The translations under genes and the position numbers were made by a program. Shown piece by piece: positions 42,706 to 51,917 of a DNA stretch of 64,000 nucleotides (the first letter of the stretch is position 1; every line of letters begins with the position of its first letter). The stretch comes from Cohnella abietis. GTDB taxonomy: Bacteria > Bacillota > Bacilli > Paenibacillales > Paenibacillaceae. The stretch lies in NCBI RefSeq assembly GCF_004295585.1, contig NZ_AP019400.1, positions 835,501 through 899,500 of the forward strand, read 5' to 3'. The notes under the pieces are model-generated. The model was not told where the DNA came from and ran no database searches. It saw only the letters and a list, made by a program, of their open reading frames with translations.

Positions 42706-43695
42706 GTGAACATTCATAACATACGACGGTTTAGATTAACGATACTTGTTTGCTGCTTGCTGCTGGTGATTGCTATCGTGCTTAGCTTGCGTCTTGGGGC
42801 AGTAAACATTCCCTTTGCTCAGTTGATAGAAGAACTGACTCAGCGTGATGGCATTATCTACGATTATCGGCTGCCTCGCTTAATTATTGCGGTCTGTATT
42901 GGTACTAATATGGCGATTGCTGGGGCAGTGCTGCAAGGTGTGACAAGGAACCCGCTTGCTGCGCCCGATGTTATTGGGATCACCGCTGGTGGTGGATTAG
43001 CTACAGTTATTCTCATTTTAGCTATTCCTCAGTTTACTCAGAGCATGCTTCCTTTTTTTGCGTTTGGTGGGTCCATATGTGCAGGCTTGCTCGTTTTTAT
43101 TTTAGCGTACCAAAAAGGAATCAAGCCTAATCGTCTCGCACTTTGCGGCGTTGCTGTAAGCAGCGGCTTACAGGCAGTTATTACGTTATTTATTGTAAAA
43201 TATTCACCTTCTGCGTCACAAGCACTCGTATGGCTCAAAGGGAGCTTATATGCTCGAACCTGGGATCATGTGGAGCTACTGTGGCCTTGGACTGTAGTAG
43301 GTACAATATTGGCGCTATTGAGCTATCGTCAGTTAAATGTACTATTACTGAGTGAAGATACGATACTGGGCTTAGGTTCCAAAATAAATCGAGTAAGGCT
43401 GCGGTTAATTATCATCTCGGTCGCATTAGCCGGGAGCGCGGTAGCGGCTGCGGGTAACATCGGTTTTATCGGCCTAGTCATTCCGCATCTCGCCCGTCTG
43501 TTAGTGGGCTCTGATTTCCGTCTAACCTTACCCACCTCAGCGTTGCTTGGAGCAGTATTAGTGGTTTTTGCTGATACAGTAGGACGTATTGTGATGCCTC
43601 CTATAGAGATCCCTGTTGGCATCATTACCTCGCTAATCGGTGCACCTTATTTTGTTTACTTGCTGCTCAAGGGCCGAATAGTGGGGAAAGCCTGA
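42706..43695 (+). CDS. FecCD-family iron-siderophore permease, second subunit
   Basis: The product is 329 residues with the same motifs as its partner (YRLPRLIIAVCIGTNMAIAGAVLQG, GNIGFIGLVIPHLARLL, PIEIPVGIITSLIGAPYFVYLL). The GTG start directly follows the previous stop codon and uses GGGGGACGG inside the upstream gene. The two permeases form the heterodimeric channel. It is the last gene of the iron operon and is followed by a weak hairpin (GAACGG/CCGTTC near 43710) and tandem array C. Confidence 0.9.
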   Translation: MNIHNIRRFRLTILVCCLLLVIAIVLSLRLGAVNIPFAQLIEELTQRDGIIYDYRLPRLIIAVCIGTNMAIAGAVLQGVTRNPLAAPDVIGITAGGGLATVILILAIPQFTQSMLPFFAFGGSICAGLLVFILAYQKGIKPNRLALCGVAVSSGLQAVITLFIVKYSPSASQALVWLKGSLYARTWDHVELLWPWTVVGTILALLSYRQLNVLLLSEDTILGLGSKINRVRLRLIIISVALAGSAVAAAGNIGFIGLVIPHLARLLVGSDFRLTLPTSALLGAVLVVFADTVGRIVMPPIEIPVGIITSLIGAPYFVYLLLKGRIVGKA

Positions 43696-43795
43696 AGTGA
43701 AAGGTGCAGGAACGGCTTAGTTTCCGTTCTGCCTAGCAAGGCATGCTTCTTATTTCAACTGTGGATTTGCGGGTTAAGTACTCTATCCTCTATTC

Positions 43796-44152
43796 GGCAT
43801 CAGCGTACGGATAACGCACTGAGGGCTACTAAGAACGGCGCTTTCAGGCACCAGCGAGCGAATAACGCACTGAGGGCTACTAAGAACGGTGTTTTTAGGC
43901 ATCAGCGAGCGAATAACGCACTGAGGGCTACTAAGAATGGCGCATTTAGGCATCAGCGAGCGGATAACGCACTGAGGGCTACTAAGAACGGCGCTTTCAG
44001 GCATCAGTAAGCAAATAACGCACTGAGGGCTACTAAGAACGGCGGTTTTAAGCACCAGCGAGCAAATAACGCACTGAGGGCTACTAAGAATGGCGGTTTT
44101 AGGCATCAGAGAGCGAATAACGCACTGAGGGCTACTAAGAACGGCGGGAGCG
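43796..44152. repeat. Tandem array C, 51-bp units
   Basis: Seven units of exactly 51 bp, the most regular of the four arrays. A unit reads GGCATCAGCGAGCGAATAAC, GCACTGAGGGCTACTAAG, AACGGCGCTTTTA. The block GCACTGAGGGCTACTAAG is invariant in all seven copies, while the bases before it and the CGGCG/TTT part vary. The array separates the iron operon from the mannoside regulator gene. Confidence 0.95.
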
Positions 44153-44214
44153 AGCGAAATCCGAGGGGGAGAAGCTACTTAATGTCCCCATATTGAGTCC
44201 CTTCCCCGCTCCAA

Positions 44215-44244
44215 TTGACACAGTTGATACAAATGTAATATAGT
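44215..44244 (+). promoter_or_regulatory. Promoter of the GntR/LacI regulator with operator half-site
   Basis: TTGACA (44215-44220) and TATAGT (44239-44244) are 18 bp apart. TGATACAAAT in the spacer matches the TGATACAGAT arm found upstream of the sugar-binding gene at 9 of 10 bases. AATTGACACAGTT is identical at both promoters. Confidence 0.6.
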
Positions 44245-44276
44245 CGATGTATTCAAGGATCTGGGAAGGAAAAATT

Positions 44277-45380
44277 ATGTCGAAATATCCGTATGCCAAA
44301 ATTAAGGAAGATATTAAGAAACGAGTAATGGAAGGCGAGTGGGTCGGAGATAAGCGGTTGCCTTCTAGCCGTGACTTTGCTCAAGCCTACAAGTCGAGCG
44401 TTAATACAGTGGAGAAAGCCATTAAGGAGCTGTGCACAGAAGGGCTGCTGAAACGGGATAATCGCAGAGGTACCTTCATTGATCGCGGTCTCGTATCTCA
44501 GATCGGGCATAGTCATTCTGGTCTTGTTGCCGCATCCGTCATCGGGATCGACAACCTGCTGTGGGCGACTGCATTGCGTGGAATCGAAGATGTCTTGCAC
44601 CTTCATGGCTTTCACTTGCTCAGCTATAGTGACGATAGAAGTCTAGATAAGCTGGAAGCATTGGTGAAAGGTGCGGTTGCCAAAGGGGTAGACGGTGTGA
44701 TTTTAAGCCCTATCTTTGACAAAAACCATGAAGGACGTAATCAAGCTCTGTATCAACTATTAACGAGCAGCGGAATTAAGGTTGTATTTCTGGATCGCCA
44801 CTTATATAACAGCGACATCCCATTTGTAACTAGTGATAATGTAGCTGGTGCCTATAAACTAACAAAGATGCTCATAGAAAAAGGACATCGGCGTATTTTA
44901 TTTATCCGAAATTCCGACATAAGTACCCTTAATGAACGTTTGCTAGGGGTTAAACAAGCATTTCTTGATTCTGGAATCGAGTTCGACCCGGATCTGGATT
45001 TGCTCATTCCAACACAATTCGAGAACTTTCTAGAAGAGTTTGACGCATACAGCACCCAGGTGGCAGATAAGATTAAGGAAATTCAGTGCACTGCTATTTT
45101 CACTGCGAACGACCAAATTGCTGAGGCAGTTATTAATGCACTTGAGCAACTTCAAATAAATATTCCAGAAGACATATCACTTGTGACGTACGACGCGATT
45201 AACCTAAATCGTAAGCTTAAGCTTAATGTGACGGGAATTAATCAACCTTTTTACGATATGGGTAGAGCTGCGGCTACTCAGCTAATGAATCTTTTGAACG
45301 GTAAGGATCACTTTAATGTGATGGGGCAAATATGCTCAGCGGAAATCAATATCGGAAGTACGATAGCTGAAGTGAAATAA
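44277..45380 (+). CDS. GntR/LacI hybrid repressor (AraR-type)
   Basis: The 367-residue protein has an N-terminal GntR-type winged helix (IKEDIKKRVMEGEWVGDKRLPSSRDFAQAYKSSVNTVEKAIKEL, ending RGTFI) joined to a LacI-type ligand-binding domain (GLVAASVIGIDNLLWATALRGIEDVLHLHGF; DGVILSP; PFVTSDNVAGAYKLTKMLIEKGHRRILFI; DISLVTYD). This architecture is that of Bacillus AraR, a sugar-responsive repressor. GGGAAGGA precedes the ATG. It probably represses itself and the importer/alpha-mannosidase operon behind it, with inducer likely a mannose-containing sugar. Confidence 0.85.
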   Translation: MSKYPYAKIKEDIKKRVMEGEWVGDKRLPSSRDFAQAYKSSVNTVEKAIKELCTEGLLKRDNRRGTFIDRGLVSQIGHSHSGLVAASVIGIDNLLWATALRGIEDVLHLHGFHLLSYSDDRSLDKLEALVKGAVAKGVDGVILSPIFDKNHEGRNQALYQLLTSSGIKVVFLDRHLYNSDIPFVTSDNVAGAYKLTKMLIEKGHRRILFIRNSDISTLNERLLGVKQAFLDSGIEFDPDLDLLIPTQFENFLEEFDAYSTQVADKIKEIQCTAIFTANDQIAEAVINALEQLQINIPEDISLVTYDAINLNRKLKLNVTGINQPFYDMGRAAATQLMNLLNGKDHFNVMGQICSAEINIGSTIAEVK

Positions 45381-45440
45381 GGCGCGCTATAGGGATCGGA
45401 AAAGGTTAATCGGAGGCTAGCACCTTGCTAGTCTCTTTAT

Positions 45441-45570
45441 TACTGTATCATCTGTATTAAAACATAAATAATATTTACGTTTTAATTGACACAGTTAAAT
45501 CTTTATTCTATTATCAGGATATAAAAGTAACACAGATTATTGTTATCTGTATCACTTCAATGATACAGAT
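45441..45570 (+). promoter_or_regulatory. Promoter and operator cluster of the mannoside operon
   Basis: TTGACA (45486-45491), a 17-bp spacer and TATTAT (45509-45514) form a near-consensus promoter. Downstream lies a perfect inverted repeat, ATCTGTATCA-CTTCAA-TGATACAGAT (45545-45570); upstream, overlapping direct half-sites TACTGTATCA and ATCTGTATTA (45441-45459). These are the probable binding sites of the GntR/LacI hybrid and could allow looping. Confidence 0.7.
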
Positions 45571-45617
45571 GCAGAAATGTAATGAACAAAAAGAGTAAAA
45601 GCTGCACTCAATCTGGT

Positions 45618-45631
45618 TGTAAGCGCTGACA
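45618..45631 (+). promoter_or_regulatory. cre site in the leader of the mannoside operon
   Basis: TGTAAGCGCTGACA matches the CcpA consensus TGWAANCGNTNWCA at all 14 positions. A weaker AAAGCGCTTC element follows at about 45647. A downstream cre of this kind normally blocks elongation. Confidence 0.75.
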
Positions 45632-45683
45632 CTTCAATCGAATTAGAAAGCGCTTCAATATATATTTTAAGGGGGCATCATCT

Positions 45684-47015
45684 GTGAAAAAATGGTATAG
45701 CAAGCTATCGCTCGTCATGTTGACTGCTGTATTAATGGCAGGAGTACTTGCAGCCTGTGGAAGTAATTCCGAAAAGAACAGCGAAAATTCACCGTCAGCT
45801 TCAGGCTCACCGAGCAAAGCGCCATCGGGTAAAAAAGAGAAGCTGGTCTATTACGGATTTTCCGAGTGGGTCACAGATCCGAATTACGCACCTGTATTCG
45901 AGGAATTGAAAAATAAGTTCGAAAGCGAAAATCCCGGCTTTGAGGTTGAATTCCAAAGCGATCCATGGGGCACATGGGAAACGAAGTACAAAGTCATGTT
46001 CGCGAGCGGCAATGAGCCTGACGTATTTATCGTGAATAACCCTGATTTCCCTACTTTTGCAAATGCCGGATATTTACTTGATCTAGATGCTTCATTGGGT
46101 GCAGATTCTTTCACGGACTTTTTCCCCGGCATTCTAGACATGTACAAGTGGAACGGAAAAAATATGGCGCTCCCTTATACGACTGATGCACGGGTGCTCT
46201 GGTATAACAAGGAAATTTTCAAGCAAGCAGGTCTTGATCCAGAGAAACCACCAGCGACTTGGAGCGAGCTGAAGGAATATGCACTGCAAATCTCAAAAGC
46301 TACGAATGGTAAAGTAGCAGGATTCGGTATGGATCTTGGCTTACAGGCTTTCCCGGCAGAGAGCTTATTCACAGCTAGTAACGGCTCGATTATTCAAGTG
46401 GACGGCAGCGGCAATATTACTCCGACAGTTAATACAGCTGAATTTAAGGACTACTTGCAGTTACTTACAGATATGAAGCCAGCCTACGAGGCCGACTACT
46501 CAACGTTGGATCACCATAAGGTAGGTACTTTGTTTGCTCAACAAAAAGTAGCTATGGTTATTGCGGGTACATGGGTAACGGATCAGAACGAAGATTTGAA
46601 AAATGCGACTTTCTACGGCCAAGCTCTCGTTCCGAAATTTAATGAAAGCGCACCGAACGGTTCTTTTGGCGGCGGCTTCGGAATCGGTGTATCTGCCAAG
46701 AGCAAGCATTCTAAAGAAGCTGTTAAGCTAGCTCAGATGCTAACATCCGTTGACTTCAATGCACGTACGATGAGCGATGTGCCAGCTAATAATTCATCGT
46801 TAGCTGTATCTAAATTCGCTACTGATCCTGCATACAAGATTTTCATGGATCAAATCAAGTTTGCAAGGCAATCGCAGCCTAAAACGTTGTTCTACAAAGA
46901 GATCGACTCTGCGGTGTATGATTCAGTATCGAAAGTCATCATCAACGGACTCTCTATAGAAGATGGTATTAAAGATTTGGAAAACAAAATGAATAAGGTT
47001 ATTTCTGAAAAGTAA
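45684..47015 (+). CDS. Sugar ABC transporter substrate-binding lipoprotein
   Basis: The GTG start follows AAGGGGGC. The 443-residue product has a lipoprotein signal with LAAC (Cys25) and a Ser/Lys/Pro tether, then a family-1 binding protein (LKNKFESENPGFEVEFQSDPWGTWETKYKVMFASGNEPDVF; LPYTTDARVLWYNKEIFKQAG; PATWSEL). It starts an operon with two permeases and an alpha-mannosidase, so the ligand is probably a mannose-containing oligosaccharide. A 12-bp stem-loop between this gene and the permeases fits the higher dose of binding protein such operons need. Confidence 0.9.
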   Translation: MKKWYSKLSLVMLTAVLMAGVLAACGSNSEKNSENSPSASGSPSKAPSGKKEKLVYYGFSEWVTDPNYAPVFEELKNKFESENPGFEVEFQSDPWGTWETKYKVMFASGNEPDVFIVNNPDFPTFANAGYLLDLDASLGADSFTDFFPGILDMYKWNGKNMALPYTTDARVLWYNKEIFKQAGLDPEKPPATWSELKEYALQISKATNGKVAGFGMDLGLQAFPAESLFTASNGSIIQVDGSGNITPTVNTAEFKDYLQLLTDMKPAYEADYSTLDHHKVGTLFAQQKVAMVIAGTWVTDQNEDLKNATFYGQALVPKFNESAPNGSFGGGFGIGVSAKSKHSKEAVKLAQMLTSVDFNARTMSDVPANNSSLAVSKFATDPAYKIFMDQIKFARQSQPKTLFYKEIDSAVYDSVSKVIINGLSIEDGIKDLENKMNKVISEK

Positions 47016-47023
47016 GCAGGCCA

Positions 47024-47063
47024 GGGCAAAGGGAGGTTAATTGAAGCTTTACTCCCTTTGCCC
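47024..47063 (+). other. Intra-operon mRNA stem-loop
   Basis: GGGCAAAGGGAG pairs perfectly with CTCCCTTTGCCC across a 16-base loop just after the binding-protein stop. The tail GATTTTG is weak, so partial termination or 3' protection of the upstream mRNA is more likely than full termination. Confidence 0.7.
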
Positions 47064-47098
47064 GATTTTGCTAAATGAACTTCCCGGGAGACATGCAG

Positions 47099-47980
47099 AT
47101 GATTCGAAAACGGCTTTTTCGAAAAACCGTTCCTTACTTGTACCTAATGCCATCTCTACTTATCATTGTAAGCTTATTAGCGTATCCATTGGTCTACAAT
47201 TTGTATGTAAGTCTTCATCGTTGGCGACTAAGTCGACCTGATAAGCCCTTCATTGGTTTGGATAATTTCAAATCAGTGCTGACGGATGATGTATTCATGG
47301 GCGTTATGGGGACGACTATCCTCTGGACCGTTATCGGTGTTGCCTTGCAAATGACGATAGGAATGCTCAGTGCACTTTATGTAGATGAGAGACGCAGAAG
47401 CAAGGGTGTTCTAAGATCATTACTGCTACTGCCTTGGGTACTTCCAGGAGTTGTTACGGCTCTAATGTGGAGTTGGATGCTGCAGTCCGATATGGGGATT
47501 GTGAATGTCATTCTCCAATTTTTCCATCTAACGGATCATGACATTTCATGGCTCGGTTCAGATATGGCATTGTGGACCTTAATTCTTGTGAACACATGGA
47601 AGGCATTTCCGTTCTGGTTTCTGATGCTGCTGGCTGGATTGCAGGATATTCCGAATGATCAGATAGAAGCGGCCAAAATAGACGGTGCCAGATGGTTTAA
47701 TGTGGTGAGATACATTAAGATTCCTCATCTCATGCCGATGATTGGCGCAACTGGGGTCATTACGACAATATGGACGCTCAATTATTTCGACTTGATCTGG
47801 GTGACAACCAAGGGTGGACCGGTGGATGCGACATCTACCTTGCCTATTTATACTTACCGACTTGCATTTGAATTTTTTGACTTTGGCAAATCATCCGCGA
47901 TGGCTCTTATCAGCCTTGTACTAATTGGTGTGATTTGTTCGCCGTATATGCGTGCGATGCTAAAGTCGATAAGGGAGTGA
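47099..47980 (+). CDS. Sugar ABC transporter permease (MalF/UgpA type)
   Basis: From the chosen ATG the protein is 293 residues with six membrane segments and the ATPase-docking loop EAAKIDGARWFNVVRYIKIPHL. Two in-frame ATGs precede it (47075, 47093), but CCGGGAG is 8 bases from this one and too close to the second. It starts MIRKRLFRKTVPYLYLMPSLL, a normal N-terminus for the family. It pairs with the next permease, whose start is 5 bp beyond its stop. Confidence 0.85.
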   Translation: MIRKRLFRKTVPYLYLMPSLLIIVSLLAYPLVYNLYVSLHRWRLSRPDKPFIGLDNFKSVLTDDVFMGVMGTTILWTVIGVALQMTIGMLSALYVDERRRSKGVLRSLLLLPWVLPGVVTALMWSWMLQSDMGIVNVILQFFHLTDHDISWLGSDMALWTLILVNTWKAFPFWFLMLLAGLQDIPNDQIEAAKIDGARWFNVVRYIKIPHLMPMIGATGVITTIWTLNYFDLIWVTTKGGPVDATSTLPIYTYRLAFEFFDFGKSSAMALISLVLIGVICSPYMRAMLKSIRE

Positions 47981-47985
47981 ACAGC

Positions 47986-48810
47986 TTGAGAGGCATAAGA
48001 TTAGGGAGCCATTTGCTGCTCATGGCATTCATCGCCATCATCATATTATTCCCCTTGTATTGGCTGTTAGTTACATCACTTAAGAATAACGCGGAGATCT
48101 TTGCCACTCCACCTACGCTGTTTTCGAAGCAATTCAGCTGGGACCATTATTCCAGTGTTTTTCGCACATCAGCCATTCCAACTTACTTCTATAACTCTAT
48201 CGTGATTGCAGTTGTGACGATTGCTGTGGTCTTATCTGTAGCAAGCTTAGCGGCTTACAGCATGACTCGGTATAAGTTCAAAGGGAAGCTGACCTATTTT
48301 ACAATTATACTGTTTGCTCAGGTTATGCCCTTAACAACATTAATTGTTCCCCTCTATATCATGTGGGGCAAATTTCAAATGCTCAATTCCTATACGAGCA
48401 TCATCCTCTCTTACTGTGCCATTCTGTTGCCTATGGCTATTTGGCTATTAACCGGTTATTTCAAAGGCGTACCGAAGGACATCGATGAAGCTGCTACAAT
48501 CGACGGTTGTTCGTCTCTAGGCATTCTGTTCCGTATGGTACTGCCGCTAGCGCGATCAGGACTTGTTGCTGTCGGCTTAACCGTCTGTATTACAGTATGG
48601 CAGGAAATTATGATTTCAATGACGTTCGTTAGCTCAGATGCGATGAGAACATTGCCTGCTGGAATCAACACATTTATTACGAGATCGGGTATCCAGTGGG
48701 GACCGCTGAATGCTTCCGGAATCGTCACTACTCTGCCAGTGCTTCTTATTTTTATTGTATTCCAGAAGGCACTTGTTAAAGGGCTTACAGCTGGAGCAAC
48801 CAAAGGGTAA
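47986..48810 (+). CDS. Sugar ABC transporter permease (MalG/UgpE type)
   Basis: The 274-residue protein has six membrane segments and the loop EAATIDGCSSLGILFRMVLPL. The TTG start is selected because AAGGGAGTG lies 7 bases before it; a GTG at 47977 overlaps that site and the upstream frame to 47935 has no ribosome site. Together with the preceding permease and binding protein it completes a CUT1 importer without its own ATPase. Confidence 0.85.
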   Translation: MRGIRLGSHLLLMAFIAIIILFPLYWLLVTSLKNNAEIFATPPTLFSKQFSWDHYSSVFRTSAIPTYFYNSIVIAVVTIAVVLSVASLAAYSMTRYKFKGKLTYFTIILFAQVMPLTTLIVPLYIMWGKFQMLNSYTSIILSYCAILLPMAIWLLTGYFKGVPKDIDEAATIDGCSSLGILFRMVLPLARSGLVAVGLTVCITVWQEIMISMTFVSSDAMRTLPAGINTFITRSGIQWGPLNASGIVTTLPVLLIFIVFQKALVKGLTAGATKG

Positions 48811-48844
48811 GAGCATCTCATCAGGAAACACGGAGGATTCAAAT

Positions 48845-51800
48845 ATGCAGTCAAGGGAATGGCTTTATCATATTGAGAAGTGGTTGAGAGAGAAGGAAAA
48901 CCACCTTTACCGTACAGTCCAAGATATATCCTTTCAGTATTACCTCGTTAATTCATGGCTGCCGTATGAGAAGGCGGTTCAAGGCTCGTTCGGTCCTATC
49001 GCTGTAAATACTCAGTGGGGGATAAAGTGGCAATATGGTTGGTTTAAGGGAACAGTTGTCATTCCGCCCGAGGCTACAGGAGAGCGTATTGAGCTAAAGC
49101 TGAACCTTGGCGGCGAAAGTACAATCTATGTGAATGGGAAGCTGGCAGGAGCGCAGGATCTGCAGCACAATGGTGTAACGTTAACCAGAAGCGCTGTACC
49201 AGGTCAAATATTCGAAATAGTGGCAGAAGCGTATTCGGGTCACGATCGGGAATTACCGATTTATGGTCAATCTCGTATTGTCATTCTTAATGAAGAGCTT
49301 TATCAATTTTATATTGATTTGAATGCTTTGTTTCAATTGCGCAATAGTCTGGATTCAAGCTCCTTGCGGGTCAGCGAGATTGATAATGGCTTCTTGAAGC
49401 TGATCGCACTGCTAGACTGGAATGCTGTAGGAATTGAGCTTGAGCAGTTAGCACGGCAGGGCAGGGAAATACTGAGACCGTTACTCGAGTGTGTGAATGG
49501 ATCGACAGCACCAAAGCTGTTTATGATGGGACAATCACATCTGGATATTGCTTGGCTGTGGCCGATTGAAGAGACTAAGCGCAAGATTGCCCGTACTCTA
49601 TCAAACCAATTAGCTCTATTAGATGAATATCCAGAATACCGTTATGTGCAGAGTCAGCCTTATTTATTTCATATGGTTAAAGATCTCTATCCAGAGCTAT
49701 ATGGAAGAATAAAGCATTATGTCTCGGAGGGAAGAATTATTCCTGAAGGTGGCATGTGGGTTGAGCCGGACACGAATATCCCTAGCGGTGAAAGCTTAAT
49801 CCGTCAGTTTCTATATGGTAAGCAGTTCTTCAGAGGGGAATTCGGAGTAGATAATAAAATGCTATGGCTTCCGGATGTGTTCGGCTACTCAGGAAACCTG
49901 CCCCAGATAATGAGGAAGTGTGGTATCCAATATTTTGCCTCAGTGAAAATGTACCAAATCTATGATAATATCGTTGATCCCTTCCCTTATAATACGTTCA
50001 CATGGGAAGGAATCGATGGTTCGACTGTACCTGTTCACTTGCTTGATTACGGTCCTTTTCCAAACCCGGCGGACGTCTCTTATGTCAATTTTCAATGGAA
50101 CGAGAGAATTCAGAAGGAAGGCATCTCGACCCGTCTCGTTCAGTTCGGATATGGGGATGGAGGCGGTGGAGCGAATCGCGATGATCTAGAATCTCTGCGT
50201 AGAATGGGCAATCTAGAAGGAGTGCCTCAGACGGTTATTAGCTCACCTTTGGACTATTTCGAGGACTTACAGGAACGAGGCATGCCCGACGCCCATTATT
50301 TTGGCGAACTGTATTATCCAGCACATCGAGGAACGCTTACTTCACAAGCGAAGATGAAGAAGGGGAACCGCGCCGTAGAATTAGCATTAAGGGAAGCTGA
50401 GGTATGGGGTGCGCTGTCTTCCATGAACGGGAATCTTTCCTATCCGCAAGAAGATTTAGATGAGCTATGGAGAAGGCTGTTGCTCCTTCAGTTCCACGAT
50501 ATTTTGCCGGGCACCTCAATTACGAGAGTGCATGAAGAGGCTGAGCGGGAGTTCGACGCAGTGCTCCAATCGGCTAATCAGCTCTCTCTTCTAGCAAGGC
50601 AGTCTTTAACGGACGGTTCGAGCGAAGGAATTACTTTCTTTAACTCGCTGCCATGGGAGCGTACTGCAATTGTTGAACTACCGGATACCTTTGAAGGAGC
50701 TACAGATGTGGCTGGAGCGCGTTTACGCGTACAACCTCAGCAGGGCATGCATTTAGCACAGCTAACAATTCCAGCAATGGGCTATGTTTCTATTACTCCA
50801 GCAAGTAGTGAAGTAGTCACAAATACACTTCGAGTGACGAACGAAGGTATAGAAAACCAATGGTTAAGGATCAGCTTGAATGAATGGGGCGAGATTACGA
50901 GCATTTGGGATAAGGAAGCAAATTCGGAATGGGCGAATGGGCTTTGTAATCAATTTCTCATGTACCGAGATCAGCCTTCAAGCTATGATGCTTGGGAATT
51001 AGACCGTCGGTATGCCTCCTCGGCAATTCCACTTCAAGAGAAGGCTCGAATAACTGTCATCGCTGAGGGTCCACTCGTTGCCACGATTCGAGTAGAGAGA
51101 AGCCTTAACCAATCTCACTTGGTCCAGGATATTTGCCTGGAAGTAGATAGTAGGCGAATTGAATTCCGTACTCGTCTGGATTGGAAGGAGAAGCATAAGC
51201 TGCTGAAGGTGGGCTTTGATGTTAACCTTCATTCGAATGAGGTATTAAATGAAATCCAGTTTGGATATGTTAAACGTCCCAATCACTTCTCTCGTCCACA
51301 CGATTCAGATCGATATGAGGTAAGCCAACACAAGTGGTCTACGTTAGTTGAGGGAGATAGATGCTTCTCTCTTCTCAATGATTGTAAGTATGGGCTGAAT
51401 GTAAATGGTAAGCAAATGAATTTGACCTTGCTGCGCTCACCGACTTATCCCGATGAGCGGGCTGACGAAGGCCAGCATGAATTTACTTATGCTTTGCATG
51501 TCTGGAATGAAGGCTTCACAAGCAATCCTGTTGTTCGGGAAGCATATGAGCTAAATTGTCCGGTGTTATCAGTATCTGGCAGCGTAGAGCAGCCGTTTGG
51601 GCTTTTGCAGTGTAATCGCGCCAATATTATCGTCGATTCAATCAAGATGGCTCAGGATTACTCCGGAGACTGGATTGCGAGAGTATACGAGGCCAAAGGC
51701 ACGTCAACCAATAGCGTGTTATCCTTAGGAGTTGCCATTCAGAAGGCATGGGAAACCGATATGCTGGAAGAGGTGCACGTCAAAGATCTGACCGCGAACA

Positions 51801-51874
51801 GTAACGGGGTAGCTCTATCGTTAGCTCCCTTCGAGGTTAAGACGATTCGTTTCAAACCTTTGAACTCTAAATGA
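48845..51874 (+). CDS. GH38 alpha-mannosidase
   Basis: The 1009-residue protein has an N-terminal beta-sandwich, then the GH38 catalytic barrel starting MGQSHLDIAWLWPIEETKRK with zinc ligands His232 and Asp234, the nucleophile Asp344 in LWLPDVFGYSGNLPQI, the helical region with HDILPGTSI (zinc-binding His), and a C-terminal beta domain. There is no signal peptide, so it acts inside the cell on imported oligosaccharides. GGAGGA lies 7 bases before the ATG; the frame open from 48710 overlaps the permease gene and is not used. A strong terminator ends the operon. Confidence 0.92.
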   Translation: MQSREWLYHIEKWLREKENHLYRTVQDISFQYYLVNSWLPYEKAVQGSFGPIAVNTQWGIKWQYGWFKGTVVIPPEATGERIELKLNLGGESTIYVNGKLAGAQDLQHNGVTLTRSAVPGQIFEIVAEAYSGHDRELPIYGQSRIVILNEELYQFYIDLNALFQLRNSLDSSSLRVSEIDNGFLKLIALLDWNAVGIELEQLARQGREILRPLLECVNGSTAPKLFMMGQSHLDIAWLWPIEETKRKIARTLSNQLALLDEYPEYRYVQSQPYLFHMVKDLYPELYGRIKHYVSEGRIIPEGGMWVEPDTNIPSGESLIRQFLYGKQFFRGEFGVDNKMLWLPDVFGYSGNLPQIMRKCGIQYFASVKMYQIYDNIVDPFPYNTFTWEGIDGSTVPVHLLDYGPFPNPADVSYVNFQWNERIQKEGISTRLVQFGYGDGGGGANRDDLESLRRMGNLEGVPQTVISSPLDYFEDLQERGMPDAHYFGELYYPAHRGTLTSQAKMKKGNRAVELALREAEVWGALSSMNGNLSYPQEDLDELWRRLLLLQFHDILPGTSITRVHEEAEREFDAVLQSANQLSLLARQSLTDGSSEGITFFNSLPWERTAIVELPDTFEGATDVAGARLRVQPQQGMHLAQLTIPAMGYVSITPASSEVVTNTLRVTNEGIENQWLRISLNEWGEITSIWDKEANSEWANGLCNQFLMYRDQPSSYDAWELDRRYASSAIPLQEKARITVIAEGPLVATIRVERSLNQSHLVQDICLEVDSRRIEFRTRLDWKEKHKLLKVGFDVNLHSNEVLNEIQFGYVKRPNHFSRPHDSDRYEVSQHKWSTLVEGDRCFSLLNDCKYGLNVNGKQMNLTLLRSPTYPDERADEGQHEFTYALHVWNEGFTSNPVVREAYELNCPVLSVSGSVEQPFGLLQCNRANIIVDSIKMAQDYSGDWIARVYEAKGTSTNSVLSLGVAIQKAWETDMLEEVHVKDLTANSNGVALSLAPFEVKTIRFKPLNSK

Positions 51875-51878
51875 AACT

Positions 51879-51917
51879 AGCCGACATCGAAAGCTCCATG
51901 ATGTCGGCTTATTTTTT
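51879..51917 (+). terminator. Intrinsic terminator of the mannoside operon
   Basis: AGCCGACATC pairs with GATGTCGGCT across an 11-base loop, followed by TATTTTTTG, starting 4 bp after the stop codon. Confidence 0.85.

Noticed and set aside
43783..44106. 107-codon antisense repetitive frame over array C
   Set aside because: It consists only of the 17-codon repeat without a start region that looks translated.
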